Positions 36,583 through 47,035 of a stretch of 64,000 bases of DNA are shown in pieces. Origin of the DNA: Arthrobacter sp. PM3 (lineage in GTDB: Bacteria; Actinomycetota; Actinomycetes; Actinomycetales; Micrococcaceae); NCBI RefSeq assembly GCF_003352915.1, contig NZ_CP022314.1, positions 1,921,012 through 1,985,011 of the forward strand, written 5' to 3'. Made by a program: the position numbers and the translations under genes. The notes under the pieces were generated by a model, which did no database searches, was not told the origin of the DNA, and worked only from the letters and a program-made list of their open reading frames with translations. Numbering within the stretch: the stretch's first letter is position 1; each line of letters opens with the position of its first letter.

Positions 36583-37356
36583 ATGCTCCCGATCCCTGAA
36601 AGCCAGAGCGCTGACCCGCTCAGCAGTGTCGACCAGATCCAAAACCTGATCCTCGACAGCGCGGACTTCGAAGAATTCCTCAACGAACTCGCACGGTTTT
36701 CCGCACACCAGGTGGCGGGCTCCGGTGACGATGCCCTGTGCGGCATCACGCTGCTCCGGGACCGCAAGGCCGCCACGATCGGGTGGAGCAGCGACTCCGC
36801 ACGGCAGGTCGACGAGATCCAGTACAAGCTGTCCCAAGGGCCGTGCCTGACGGCGGCCAAGGAGGAACGGGAAGTCTACGTCCCAGATCTCTTCGACGAG
36901 GACCGCTGGGGTCCGGACTACGCGGCCGCCGTCGCCTCGCACGGGCTCCGCTCGGTGTTGTCCGTGCCGTTCCACCTCCAGGGCGAGGCGCAGGCAGCCC
37001 TGAACCTCTACTCTGATGTCCCGCACAAGTTCGACGGCGACGTCGCGGACCGGGCCCGCGGATACACCCGCGAAATCTCCCAGGCGCTGCGCCTGGCCGT
37101 CCGGTTCTCCCTGCACACGGACAGCGCCGCCAACCTGCGGGCCACACTCGAGTCCCGGACCGTCATCGACATGGCGATCGGCATTGTCATGGCGCAGAAC
37201 CGCTGCGACCAGGAGACCGCGGTCCGGATCCTCACCGACGCCTCCAGCCACGGCAACATGAAACTCCGCGATATCGCCACCTCGCTGGTGAAATCGGTGG
37301 GCGGAACCGGCACCAAGACCCACTACGAGGAGCCGGACCGGCGCCAGACGGGCTGA
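36583..37356 (+). CDS. GAF-ANTAR domain regulator
   Basis: The 257-residue protein has a GAF sensor domain (about 25-165, with QGPCLTAAKEEREVYVPDL) and a C-terminal ANTAR RNA-binding domain (about 185-240, LESRTVIDMAIGIVMAQNRC). ANTAR proteins bind paired hairpins in nascent RNA and prevent termination. No target gene is evident beside it; a STAS-domain gene follows after 95 bases, a grouping often seen in stress or light signalling in actinobacteria. Confidence 0.88.
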   Translation: MLPIPESQSADPLSSVDQIQNLILDSADFEEFLNELARFSAHQVAGSGDDALCGITLLRDRKAATIGWSSDSARQVDEIQYKLSQGPCLTAAKEEREVYVPDLFDEDRWGPDYAAAVASHGLRSVLSVPFHLQGEAQAALNLYSDVPHKFDGDVADRARGYTREISQALRLAVRFSLHTDSAANLRATLESRTVIDMAIGIVMAQNRCDQETAVRILTDASSHGNMKLRDIATSLVKSVGGTGTKTHYEEPDRRQTG

Positions 37357-37451
37357 ACCGGCAGCGGCCGATGACTTGTGCGCAGTCACCGCGGCGGATA
37401 CGCTGGGGGCGGTTGAGCCGTCGGCCATAGACATCCTTCTTTGGAGTACCT

Positions 37452-37991
37452 ATGGACCAGTCTCTGCACGCCCTTGTAAAGATCGATGTCATTTCAGACG
37501 TCGTCCGGATTGATATCCGGGGCAGCCTCACCCAAGCCTCCCGCTCCGCCCTGATGCAGATTATCCAGCGTGTCCGGCGCATGGGCATCACCGCGCACAT
37601 CAGCGTGGATCTCGGCCGGGCCACCTTCATCGAGTCGTCGGCGCTGGCCGGCCTGCGCAATGACCTCAACGCAATCGACCGCGGAGCCGCCGGACAAGAG
37701 TTCGGCCGCCCGTCCGCTCCCGGCGGCGTTTCACTGGAACTGTCCCCGCGCGCCGACGATTCCGCGACCTTGCAGACCCTGGACATGTCCGGGAATGCGA
37801 CGGCTTCGGCGGCCCCGGCCGGGACGCGGCGGCTGACCCGGTTCTCCGACGACGAACTCCTCGCCGCGAGCGACTCCGTTTTCGGGCTGCTCGACGACCC
37901 GGCCGGCATGGCCCGCTCGGAACTGCTGGCGACCTACGACGAAATCGGCCTGGAGATCAGCCGCCGCGAAGCCGAACCCGAACCCGTGTAG
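37452..37991 (+). CDS. STAS-domain protein, anti-sigma antagonist-like
   Basis: The N-terminal 80 residues (VVRIDIRGSLTQASRSALMQII, then ISVDLGRATFIESSALAGLRN) match the STAS fold, with a Ser-Ser at the site phosphorylated in SpoIIAA-like proteins. The C-terminal 100 residues are less ordered and end in a helical segment. It may partner an anti-sigma kinase elsewhere. TTTGGAG precedes the ATG. Confidence 0.7.
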   Translation: MDQSLHALVKIDVISDVVRIDIRGSLTQASRSALMQIIQRVRRMGITAHISVDLGRATFIESSALAGLRNDLNAIDRGAAGQEFGRPSAPGGVSLELSPRADDSATLQTLDMSGNATASAAPAGTRRLTRFSDDELLAASDSVFGLLDDPAGMARSELLATYDEIGLEISRREAEPEPV

Positions 37992-38073
37992 CCCGCGCAG
38001 CGGTCCGGGCGCCGCCCGGGCCGCGCGCCGTCCCGGTTTCTCGTCGCCGCCGGAGCGTGGATACGGTAGTCAT

Positions 38074-39114
38074 GTGCCGGCCGAGATGGAACCGAACCAT
38101 CCGCGAGGCCCCGGTCCTGCCGAGGCCCGCCTGCTCCGCCACGCCGTCGAACTCAAGCGCTTTTCGCGACGCACGTTCCTGGTCGGCGCGGGATCGGCGT
38201 CCCTGCTGGCGGCGGACATGCTGTTCACCCGCCGCGTCCAGGCCGAGCGGCGCGTCAACCGGATCCTCGAAGTCAGGGACGACGTCGCCGAGCGGTATTT
38301 TCCCCGCGCCAGCTGGATCCTATTTCCCGGCTACAAGACCAGTTGGGAAGAAGCCATATGGATCCTCAACGCCCTGCGCGGCTCGCTGAACAAGCGGGGC
38401 CAGCTCGCCGCCGTCGGCTATTCCAACGACGGCCTCGACATCGACGAGGTGGTGATCGCGGTGATCGAGCACGTCCGCGCCCATCAGCTCACCACCCTCT
38501 ATTTCTACGGCCACAGCTTCGGCGGCATGGTGGCCACCCAGGTGGCCGCCCGGCTGCGGGAGCTGCACGGCGTCGAGGTCGCATTCATCCTGCTCGACTC
38601 CAGCCCGGCGAGCCGGCACGACGTGCTGGACCAGAGCTGGTTCGAAGGCGTGGTGTTCCTCTACGAGAGCGGATTCCGGTTCCCCACGGTGCTGCGCGGC
38701 GGGTACGAGCTCGGTGAGAGGATGCTGCACAAGGATGAGCGCAGCTGGGGCCAGGTGATCGACCAGACGCTGGAGCAGCTCTCGCCGATCGCCCCGTCCA
38801 GCGTGCTGATCCAGTCCGAGTCGGCCTACATCTACCACTTTGACGCCAGCCGCTACGTCGGCAAGCTCGGCGGGACGAAGATGGCGTTCATCGGCAACCC
38901 CGGTGACAAAACGGTGGACTACGAGACCGCACGGGATTCGTGGTCGCTGATGTTCAAAGCCAACATGGCCTCGGCTGACCTGCGCACCGACGGAGCCCGG
39001 CCGGCGCACGCGAGCCCCGGCTGGAGCCCGTTCGTGTACCGGCCCATCATCGACAAACTCCAGGACGACCTCTTCCCGCTGCCCATCGGAGGCGGGAAGA
39101 AGACCGCCTTCTGA
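38074..39114 (+). CDS. Alpha/beta hydrolase with twin-arginine signal
   Basis: The 346-residue product has a twin-arginine-like leader SRRTFLVGAGSASLLAADM near residues 31-50, so it may be exported folded. The body has the nucleophile elbow GHSFGGMVA near residue 149, preceded by a strand LTTLYFYG; LLDSSPAS and a C-terminal His-poor region make the rest of the triad uncertain. Substrate unknown. GTG 38074 is taken as start; ATG 38086 is an equal alternative. Confidence 0.7.
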   Translation: MPAEMEPNHPRGPGPAEARLLRHAVELKRFSRRTFLVGAGSASLLAADMLFTRRVQAERRVNRILEVRDDVAERYFPRASWILFPGYKTSWEEAIWILNALRGSLNKRGQLAAVGYSNDGLDIDEVVIAVIEHVRAHQLTTLYFYGHSFGGMVATQVAARLRELHGVEVAFILLDSSPASRHDVLDQSWFEGVVFLYESGFRFPTVLRGGYELGERMLHKDERSWGQVIDQTLEQLSPIAPSSVLIQSESAYIYHFDASRYVGKLGGTKMAFIGNPGDKTVDYETARDSWSLMFKANMASADLRTDGARPAHASPGWSPFVYRPIIDKLQDDLFPLPIGGGKKTAF

Positions 39115-39122
39115 CGCACCGC

Positions 39123-39147
39123 GCCGGCAGGCGGCAGCCCTGCCGGC
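39123..39147. terminator. Short hairpin between convergent genes
   Basis: GCCGGCAG (39123-39130) and CTGCCGGC (39140-39147) pair around a nine-base loop, just after the hydrolase stop and before the stop of the convergent HAD gene. Confidence 0.5.
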
Positions 39148-39164
39148 CGGTGCAGGCTGCCGGG

Positions 39165-40019
39165 TCAGATCTGGTTCTTGAGGTCCGCCACGGAATTGAG
39201 GATCTGGTTGGGCCGGAACGGGTACGCGGCGATGTCGTCCCGGTGCGTGATGCCGCTGAGCACCAGCACCGTGTGCAGGCCCGCTTCCATGCCGGCAATG
39301 ATGTCGGTGTCCATACGGTCCCCGATCATGGCCGTGGTTTCCGAGTGGGCGTCGATCTGGTTCATGGCCGACCGGAACATCATCGGGTTCGGCTTGCCCA
39401 CAATGTAGGGCTCACGGCCGGTCGCCTTGGTGATGAGCGCGGCGATGGCGCCGGTGGCCGGCATGGGGCCGTCCTTCGACGGGCCGGTGGCATCCGGGTT
39501 CGTGGCAATGAAGCGGGCGCCGGCCAGGATCAGCCGGATCGCCATGGTGATGGCCTCGAAAGAGTAGGTGCGGGTCTCGCCGAGCACCACGAAGTCCGGG
39601 TTCTGGTCGGTGAGAATGAAGCCGGCCTCGTGGAGCGCCGTCGTGAGCCCTGCCTCGCCGATCGTGTAGGCGCGGTTCCCCGACTCGGAGCCGCGGATCT
39701 GGTCCTTGAGGAACTGGGCGGTGGCCAGGGCCGAGGTCCAGATGTTCTCCTCGGGGATTTCCAGGCCGGAGGAGCTCAGCCGGGCCGCGAGGTCCCGGGG
39801 CGTGAAGATCGAATTGTTGGTCAGCACGAGGAAGCGCTTGGAGGTGTCCACCCAGCGCTGGATCAGCTCCGCCGCGCCCGGGATCGGCTGGTTCTCGTGG
39901 ACGAGCACGCCGTCCATGTCCGTCAGCCAGCATTCGATTTCCTGGCCGCTGCGGTACACGGACGCAGAGGTGCGTACCTGGTCTGCCTCTGTCCGCTGGT
40001 CTTCGCGCTCTTCTGCCAT
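39165..40019 (-). CDS. HAD-IIA family phosphatase (NagD-like)
   Basis: The 284-residue protein has the HAD motif I as CWLTDMDGVLVHEN, with the nucleophile and acid Asp pair, motif II LTNNS, Lys in YIVGKPNPMMF and motif III MIGDRMDTDI. The C2b cap between motifs II and III places it in class IIA with NagD and 4-nitrophenylphosphatases, which hydrolyse nucleotides or sugar phosphates. GGAGGA precedes the ATG by six bases. Confidence 0.85.
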   Translation of the reverse strand: MAEEREDQRTEADQVRTSASVYRSGQEIECWLTDMDGVLVHENQPIPGAAELIQRWVDTSKRFLVLTNNSIFTPRDLAARLSSSGLEIPEENIWTSALATAQFLKDQIRGSESGNRAYTIGEAGLTTALHEAGFILTDQNPDFVVLGETRTYSFEAITMAIRLILAGARFIATNPDATGPSKDGPMPATGAIAALITKATGREPYIVGKPNPMMFRSAMNQIDAHSETTAMIGDRMDTDIIAGMEAGLHTVLVLSGITHRDDIAAYPFRPNQILNSVADLKNQI

Positions 40020-40073
40020 AGTGTCCTCCGCCGTAAGTGTGCCGCTTGCTCGTCCTAAGTCTAGTGTTGAGGC

Positions 40074-40778
40074 GTGACTGAACCCGAGATCCCCGGCACC
40101 CCCGCGCCCGCAGCAGACCCCTCAACCGGGAGTCCGGCAGACGCTGAGGCGGGGACGGAGCCCAAGGCGGAGGTCGGCGTCGGCCCCTGGGAAGGTGAAC
40201 TGCCGCACGGGGACCACTGGGATCCTGACCTTCTGGCGGACGGTGACCGGCGCAACGTGGTGGACAAATACCGCTACTGGAAGCACGAGGCGATCGTCGC
40301 GGACCTGGACGCCCGGCGGCACAACTTCCACATCGCCATCGAGAACTGGCAGCACGACCTCAACATCGGCACCGTGGTCCGGACCGCCAACGCGTTCCTC
40401 GCCAAGGAAGTCCACATCATCGGACGACGCCGGTGGAACCGCCGCGGGGCCATGGTCACCGACCGCTACCAGCACGTCCGCCACCACCCCACAGTGGCCG
40501 ACTTCGTCACGTGGGCGCAGGGTGAGGGGCTCGCGATCATCGGAATCGACATCTTCCCGGACTCCGTCCCGCTGGAGACGTACGAGCTGCCCAGGGACTG
40601 TGTCCTGGTGTTCGGCCAGGAAGGCCCCGGCCTGACTCCGGAAGTCCACGACGCCGCCCTCGCCACGCTGTCGATCGAGCAGTTCGGCTCCACCCGCTCC
40701 ATCAACGCCGCCTCCGCCGCCGCGATCGCGATGCACGCCTGGATCCGCCGGCACGTGTTCGGCCAGCTCCCGGGGTAG
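40074..40778 (+). CDS. TrmH/SpoU family RNA methyltransferase
   Basis: The product (234 aa) has the three knotted-fold SPOUT motifs: NIGTVVRTANAF, VFGQEGPGLT and IEQFGSTRSINAASAAAI, which bind S-adenosylmethionine and the ribose 2'-OH. It is expected to methylate tRNA or rRNA. The first 35 residues are Pro/Ala/Glu-rich and look unstructured. It starts at GTG 40074, divergent from the HAD gene across 54 bases. Confidence 0.85.
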   Translation: MTEPEIPGTPAPAADPSTGSPADAEAGTEPKAEVGVGPWEGELPHGDHWDPDLLADGDRRNVVDKYRYWKHEAIVADLDARRHNFHIAIENWQHDLNIGTVVRTANAFLAKEVHIIGRRRWNRRGAMVTDRYQHVRHHPTVADFVTWAQGEGLAIIGIDIFPDSVPLETYELPRDCVLVFGQEGPGLTPEVHDAALATLSIEQFGSTRSINAASAAAIAMHAWIRRHVFGQLPG

Positions 40779-40786
40779 CTGCGCGG

Positions 40787-40956
40787 CACGGTAGGGAACA
40801 TGACAGGACATGAAGCCCGCCTGTCCGCTCCTTGGCCTAAAGACTGGACATGTTCCGCGCGCCCTGCGCTAACGACTGGACATGCCCCACGGTATGGAGC
40901 ATCACAGGACATGAAGCCCACCTGTCCACTCATCGGCCCTAAGACTGGACATGTCC
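40787..40956. repeat. Two direct repeats with AGGACATG/GGACATG cores
   Basis: Units at 40787-40856 and 40888-40956 align end to end: CACGGTA, then ACAGGACATGAAGCCC, CCTGTCC, GGCC and AAGACTGGACATGT. A third core, ACGACTGGACATG, lies between them at about 40872. The period is about 101 bases. AAGACTGGACAT is also at 588, in the other repeat field. The region lies between trmH-like and fba and has no gene; the fba promoter must be to its right. Confidence 0.75.
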
Positions 40957-41106
40957 CCCCAGGGGTGCACAAGCCCGCCGGGAGTGTTACAGCGGGCGAG
41001 TGACCGGAGACACTGCCGCGGCAAGGTAATGGCTAGGATGGTTCGTAGCCGACGAGGTTCCCTCCAGGGTCACCACCCGTAGACGACATTCACTTTAGGA
41101 GTCAGC

Positions 41107-42126
<1,020 letters not shown>

Positions 42127-42128
42127 TA

Positions 42129-42554
42129 ATGTCCGACGAGTTCCGCAAGAACCTGATGGGCCCCGAGCCCACACTCCTGCCTGCCGAGACCGAGGTGTAC
42201 CAGCACCTCGCGCTCGGCCAGGAGGCCGTGGACCTCGTGGCGAAGCATCCCACGTCCTCGCTCCTGTGGGCCATCCTGGCCGAGGAAGCATGGACCGAGG
42301 GCCGGACCATCGACTCCTACGCGTATTCACGGGTCGGCTACCACCGCGGCCTGGACGCGCTGCGCCGCAATGGTTGGCGCGGCGTGGGGCCGATCCCGTG
42401 GGAGCACGAGCCCAACCGCGGCTTCCTGCGCGCCCTCTACTCGCTGGGCCGTGCGTCCGCCGCGATCGGCGAGGCCGAGGAACCGGAACGGATCGAGAAG
42501 TTCCTCAACGATTCCGATCCCGGCGCTAAGGCGGCCATTGAGGCCAAAGGCTAA
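42129..42554 (+). CDS. DUF3151 protein
   Basis: This 141-residue actinobacterial protein of unknown function lies two bases after fba, as it often does in this group, so it is translationally coupled to it. It contains repeated helical segments (SSLLWAILAEEAWTEG, YAYSRVGYHRGLDALR) that resemble TPR-like packing. A link to glycolysis is suggested only by the conserved neighbourhood. Confidence 0.82.
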   Translation: MSDEFRKNLMGPEPTLLPAETEVYQHLALGQEAVDLVAKHPTSSLLWAILAEEAWTEGRTIDSYAYSRVGYHRGLDALRRNGWRGVGPIPWEHEPNRGFLRALYSLGRASAAIGEAEEPERIEKFLNDSDPGAKAAIEAKG

Positions 42555-42583
42555 AGCGCCCGCAGGCAAAGCAGCAGGACAAA

Positions 42584-42648
42584 GCAACGCGGGGTCACTT
42601 GCCGTCCATTCCCGGGACCGGGACGGACGGCAAGTGACCCCGCGTTGC
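42584..42648. terminator. Perfect 24-base hairpin, GCAACGCGGGGTCAC family
   Basis: Exact 24-base arms at 42584-42607 and 42625-42648 enclose a 17-base loop. The outer arm begins GCAACGCGGGGTCACTTGCC. It stands between the convergent DUF3151 and UDG-like genes and probably terminates both; TTTAAG follows on the plus strand. The outer arm sequence recurs at 316 and, diverged, at 904-948. Confidence 0.75.
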
Positions 42649-42658
42649 GGTTTAAGCG

Positions 42659-43291
42659 TTAGTTGGCTTTGGCCAGGCCCGTGCGCGCCATGGCGTCGGC
42701 GTAGGCGGTGCGCATGTCCGTGAGGTATTCCTCCTGGCGGGCCGGGGTGCCGGCGAAGGCGCGGCCGCTGAGGGAACGTACCTTGTAGGTCTTCAGGCCC
42801 CGGCGCCAGATCATGGGAACCTCGGTCTTCAGCAGCAGGTTGGCCAGGCGGTTGGCCTCGGTGCCGTGGGCCACGATCACGGACGCGCGGGGCACGAGGG
42901 CGAGGAACTTCAGCAGCGGCTTGAGGCCGGAGGAAATCTGGTCCGGCGTGAACTTGCCGTTGGGCTCGCCGGGGACGTGCCACGGGTGGACGTTCCACGG
43001 CATGACGAATTCCGGGCGCAGGCCCAGCTTCCACTGGATGCCCAGCATGCGGGTGGCAGCCTCGTCGTCGCCGGCGGTGATGAAGCCTGATCCGTCCGCG
43101 GTGCCGATGTTGGAGTACAGGCTGACGATGCGGCACTCTTCGACGTCGTGCATGGGGTCCACGTAGGGGACAACAGTGCCCGCCCGGGTTGCCTGGAGAG
43201 CGTCACAAAGCTCATTGACGGGGGCGACGTTGGGTTCGTACCGGCGGCTCAGGAGCTCTTCGCGGAAATTTTCAGTGGCCAGGGCTGTCAT
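42659..43291 (-). CDS. Uracil-DNA glycosylase-like superfamily protein
   Basis: The product (210 aa) resembles the UDG superfamily in its core: EFVMPWNVHPWH, then SVIVAHGTEANRL near residue 135, which would correspond to the C-terminal DNA-contact motif. The standard GQDPY-type catalytic motif is not obvious, so activity on uracil is not assured. I place the start at ATG 43291 after AGGAGA. The name rests on family resemblance only. Confidence 0.55.
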   Translation of the reverse strand: MTALATENFREELLSRRYEPNVAPVNELCDALQATRAGTVVPYVDPMHDVEECRIVSLYSNIGTADGSGFITAGDDEAATRMLGIQWKLGLRPEFVMPWNVHPWHVPGEPNGKFTPDQISSGLKPLLKFLALVPRASVIVAHGTEANRLANLLLKTEVPMIWRRGLKTYKVRSLSGRAFAGTPARQEEYLTDMRTAYADAMARTGLAKAN

Positions 43292-43501
43292 ATGGTGCTG
43301 GGTCTCCTGCGGGATTGGCAAAGCTGCCACACCGGATGCGGGCACGCCAAAGGCAGGGCACGCTGCGGCCGGTGTGGTGTGAAAATGTGATGTGGACCGA
43401 TTCCTGATCGATCCTTACCAGTCTACCAAGCCCCGCCGCACCCGTCGCCGGTTCCGCCGTCGTCCCGGGACCCTGGCGGATCGGCCGGCACCCGAACCCT
43501 G

Positions 43502-44725
43502 CTACCAGAGACGGGCCGTGGCGCGGCGTGCGCCCTCGCCGAGGGCCTCGAGTTTGGCGTACGCAATCTGCGGATGCACCCGGCCGCCCAGCCCGCAGTC
43601 GGTGGACGCAACCACGTTTTCGCGGCCCACGAGCTCCGCAAAGCGCACGATCCTGTCCGCCACGAGGTCCGGATGCTCCACGACGTTGGTGGCGTGGGAG
43701 ACGACGCCGGGAATAATCACCTTGCCGTCGGGCAGCGCGGTGTCCTGCCATACCCGCCACTCATGTTCGTGCCGGACGTTGGCCGCCTCGAAGGAATAGC
43801 CCCCGGCGTTGACCTGCAGCACCGCTCCGACGATGTCCGCGAACGGGATGTCCGTGGTGTGCGGGCCGTGCCAGGACCCCCAGCAGACATGCAGCCGGAT
43901 CTGCTCCGGCGGGAGGCCGCGCAGCGCCCAGTTCGTGGCCTCGACCCGGAGCTGGATGAACTTCAGGTAATCCTCGAGGCTCGGCTCGGGGTTGATCTGG
44001 TCCCAGCTCTCGGCCAGCGACGGGTCATCGAGCTGGACCGTCAGGCCGGCGTCGATGATCGCCTTGTACTCCTCCCGCATGGCGTCCGCGCAGGCATAGA
44101 CGAGTTCCTCGTCGCTGCGGTAGTACTCGTTGGCCACGCGGGCGCACGAGCCGGGGGAGAGGGACGCGACGAATCCCTCGCTGAGTCCGGCCGCGGCCAG
44201 GCCGGTCTTGAGGTTGGCGACGTCCGAGGCCACGAGCGCGTGGCCGGTGTACGTCAGCGGCCCGGCGATCTTGGGCTGCGTGACGGCGCGGCGGTGGGCC
44301 AGGATCCCCGAGGCGGGGTCGCTGTAGGCGTCATTGAACTTCAGCCGGTCCCGGCGGTCCGGGAAGGACGTCAAGACGATGTGGCCCGGCGAGGACCGGT
44401 GCACCTTGGCGTCGGCCCAGCGGTCGACGTCGGTCGGTTCCAGGCCGCCGAGCCGGGAAAAGGAGTAGTTCCACCAGGCGCCGTAGTCCACGGAGCTGGA
44501 CATCGCGTGCCCGTACTCGCCGTCGTTGGGGATGTCGACGCCGAGGTCCTTCTGGCGCTGGACCACGTCCACCACTGAGGTTTCCAACAGGTCCAGGAAT
44601 TCGGCAGTGATGCCGTCGGCTTCCTTGGCCTCGTTCGCGGCGATCAGTTCGGGCGTCCGGGGCAATGAGCCGGCATGCGTGACGCGGATGTGTTCGGTGT
44701 TCCGGGACGGCATCGTGGGGGACAT
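43502..44725 (-). CDS. Cobalamin-independent methionine synthase-like protein
   Basis: The 407-residue protein matches the C-terminal catalytic half of MetE only. It has HAGSLPRT at the start, zinc ligands in LHVCWGSWHGPH and STDCGLGGR, and NDGEYGH. Full MetE is about 750 residues, so this belongs to the short MetE-II group that may transfer methyl groups from other donors or break down related thioethers. ATG 44725 is used, ten bases after AAAGGA; the frame upstream is GTG-started and less likely. Confidence 0.8.
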   Translation of the reverse strand: MSPTMPSRNTEHIRVTHAGSLPRTPELIAANEAKEADGITAEFLDLLETSVVDVVQRQKDLGVDIPNDGEYGHAMSSSVDYGAWWNYSFSRLGGLEPTDVDRWADAKVHRSSPGHIVLTSFPDRRDRLKFNDAYSDPASGILAHRRAVTQPKIAGPLTYTGHALVASDVANLKTGLAAAGLSEGFVASLSPGSCARVANEYYRSDEELVYACADAMREEYKAIIDAGLTVQLDDPSLAESWDQINPEPSLEDYLKFIQLRVEATNWALRGLPPEQIRLHVCWGSWHGPHTTDIPFADIVGAVLQVNAGGYSFEAANVRHEHEWRVWQDTALPDGKVIIPGVVSHATNVVEHPDLVADRIVRFAELVGRENVVASTDCGLGGRVHPQIAYAKLEALGEGARRATARLW

Positions 44726-45002
44726 GGCGCGGGGGTCCTTTCCGAGGGGCACTCTCACTTAATTCGACTCCGGACCGTCCTGCAAGTCACGCCCGGCATG
44801 TGGCGGGCTCTGCGACGGGCGGGGACCCAAAGCGATGCCGGTCACCGTTTTCGGCTAAACTTGGGTGGTAAGAGCCCCGGAACTCTGGCGTTGGGAAAGA
44901 GCACAGCGGTAGATTCGGGGCATTCTCATGAACGGCGCTGAGCTGCGGTGGCCACCTGGTCAAACACCCGCGGTGCGGCCCGAACGAATGGGGGAGGATC
45001 CC

Positions 45003-46292
45003 ATGCCAGCAATCGTGATCGTCGGAGCCCAATGGGGCGACGAAGGCAAAGGAAAGGCCACCGACCTGCTCGGCGGCCGCGTTGACTACGTCGTCAAGCC
45101 CAACGGCGGCAACAACGCAGGGCACACCGTCGTCGTAGGCGGTGAGAAGTATGAGCTCAAGCTCCTTCCGGCCGGCATCCTGAGCCCGAACGCGATTCCG
45201 ATCATCGGAAACGGCTGCGTGGTGAACTTGGAAGCACTGTTCCAGGAAATCGACGGCCTCGAAGCCCGCGGCGCGGACACGTCCAAGCTGCGCGTCTCCG
45301 CCAACGCCCACCTTGTCGCCCCGTACCACCAGGTCCTGGACAAGGTCACCGAGCGGTTCCTGGGCAGCCGCGCCATCGGCACCACCGGCCGCGGCATCGG
45401 CCCGGCCTACATGGACAAGGTGGCCCGCCTCGGCATCCGTGTCCAGGACGTCTTCGACGCCTCGATCCTTCGCCAGAAGGTCGAAGGCTCGCTGCGCCAG
45501 AAGAATGAACTCCTGGTCAAGGTCTACAACCGCCGCGACATCGAGGTGGACGAGATCGTGGAGTACTTCCTGTCCTTCGCCGAACGCCTCCGCCCCCTGG
45601 TCATCGACAGCACGTTTGTCCTGAACACGGCGCTGGACGAGGGCAAGGTGGTCCTCATGGAAGGCGGCCAGGCCACGTTCCTGGACGTGGACCACGGCAC
45701 CTACCCGTTCGTCACGTCCTCGAACCCGACCGCCGGCGGCGCCTCCGTGGGCTCGGGCATCGGGCCCACCCGCATCTCGCGCTCCATTGGCATCATCAAG
45801 GCCTACACCACCCGTGTGGGTGCCGGGCCGTTCCCCACGGAACTGTTCGACGAGATGGGCATGTACCTGCAGAAGACCGGCGGCGAATTCGGTGTCAACA
45901 CCGGCCGCCCCCGCCGCTGCGGCTGGTACGACGCCGTCCTGGCCCGCCACGCCTCCCGCGTCAACGGCTTCACGGACTACTTCGTCACCAAGCTGGACGT
46001 GCTGACCGGCATCGAGCAGATCCCGGTGTGCGTGGCCTACGATGTCGACGGCGTCCGGCACGACGAAATGCCCATGACCCAGACCGAGTTCCACCACGCC
46101 AAGCCGATCTTCGAGTACTTCGACGGCTGGACCGAGGACATCACCGGCGCCCGGACCCTCGAGGACCTCCCGGAGAACGCCCGGAACTATGTCCTGGCCC
46201 TGGAGAAGCTCTCCGGCACGCGGTTCTCCGCGATCGGCGTCGGCCCGGACCGCGACCAGACGATTGTGGTCAACGACCTGATCCTTGACTGA
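45003..46292 (+). CDS. purA: Adenylosuccinate synthetase
   Basis: PurA (429 aa) makes adenylosuccinate from IMP, Asp and GTP. The N-terminal [35 protein letters not shown] and [10 protein letters not shown] blocks are all intact. The ATG at 45003 follows GGGGGAGGATCCC. The frame extends upstream but without similarity. It is monocistronic and convergent with the GntR gene. Confidence 0.96.
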   Translation: MPAIVIVGAQWGDEGKGKATDLLGGRVDYVVKPNGGNNAGHTVVVGGEKYELKLLPAGILSPNAIPIIGNGCVVNLEALFQEIDGLEARGADTSKLRVSANAHLVAPYHQVLDKVTERFLGSRAIGTTGRGIGPAYMDKVARLGIRVQDVFDASILRQKVEGSLRQKNELLVKVYNRRDIEVDEIVEYFLSFAERLRPLVIDSTFVLNTALDEGKVVLMEGGQATFLDVDHGTYPFVTSSNPTAGGASVGSGIGPTRISRSIGIIKAYTTRVGAGPFPTELFDEMGMYLQKTGGEFGVNTGRPRRCGWYDAVLARHASRVNGFTDYFVTKLDVLTGIEQIPVCVAYDVDGVRHDEMPMTQTEFHHAKPIFEYFDGWTEDITGARTLEDLPENARNYVLALEKLSGTRFSAIGVGPDRDQTIVVNDLILD

Positions 46293-46321
46293 TCACTGAC
46301 GGGCGCAAGATGCGCACGCAC

Positions 46322-46362
46322 GACGGCGGCGGGTCACCCGGGAGGGTGAGACCGCCGCCGTC
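46322..46362. terminator. Hairpin between purA and the GntR gene
   Basis: GACGGCGGCGGGTCACCC (46322-46339) pairs with 46344-46362 with one bulge and a mismatch around a four-base loop. Both genes converge here, so it can end both transcripts. Confidence 0.6.
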
Positions 46363-46375
46363 GGCGTTAAGGCCG

Positions 46376-47029
46376 CTACTGGCCGGCCGCGAGGCCCAGC
46401 GAGAGCCAGTTGTCCCGGGCTGCCCTGGCCGCGGCGTCGGCATCGCCCAAGCGGGCGAGCCGGATGATTTCCGCGTGCTGGGCGGCCGATTCGCGGGCCG
46501 CGAAAGAGCCGAAGCGCATCCGCTCCACCCGGCGCAGGACGGGGGTGGTCTGTTCCAGCAGCTCCTGCAGCACGGGGTTGCCGCTTGCCGTGACAAAGAC
46601 GGCGTGGAAATCGTCGTCGGCCGCCAGCGCGGACTCGACGTCCGCCGCCTGCAGGGCACGCTCAAAACGCGCGTTGGCCTCGGCCATGGCGGCGAGGTGG
46701 TCCTCGGTCAGGGCCGGGACGGCCAGCCGGGCGGCCAGCTCATGCAGGCCGGCGACCACCTGCTGGGTGCTGACCGTTGACGCCTGATCGAAGGGCGCGA
46801 CGATAGTGGCTTTGCCCGGCAGCGCGATGACCAGGCCCGCGCGTTCCAGCCGCAGCAGCGCCTCCCGGATGGGGGTCCGGCTGACGCCCAGCCATGCCTC
46901 CAGTTCCGTGTCCTTGAGCCGTTCGCCGGGCTCGAATGTGCCGTCGACGATCGCATTGCGGATCGACTCGAAGACGTGGTCCCGGAGCAGCGGCCGCCGG
47001 TGGACTCCGGAAAGCGGGGGAACGGGCAT
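46376..47029 (-). CDS. GntR family regulator, FCD (FadR) subgroup
   Basis: The 217-residue protein has an N-terminal winged helix (about 15-75, [20 protein letters not shown]) and an all-helical FCD effector domain with the metal-site His in [13 protein letters not shown] and [13 protein letters not shown]. It is divergent from the ACC deaminase gene and likely controls it. There is no clear ribosome site before ATG 47029; TACGAT lies about 12 bases upstream, so the transcript may be leaderless. Confidence 0.85.
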   Translation of the reverse strand: MPVPPLSGVHRRPLLRDHVFESIRNAIVDGTFEPGERLKDTELEAWLGVSRTPIREALLRLERAGLVIALPGKATIVAPFDQASTVSTQQVVAGLHELAARLAVPALTEDHLAAMAEANARFERALQAADVESALAADDDFHAVFVTASGNPVLQELLEQTTPVLRRVERMRFGSFAARESAAQHAEIIRLARLGDADAAARAARDNWLSLGLAAGQ

Positions 47030-47035
47030 GCAACA

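Noticed and set aside
40787..40956. CRISPR-like or attachment-site array
   Set aside because: There are only two full units, with divergent positions spread along the unit and no cas or integrase gene nearby.
43502..44725. Truncated metE pseudogene
   Set aside because: The short form is a known family in its own right, the zinc ligands are intact, and the start has a good ribosome site.
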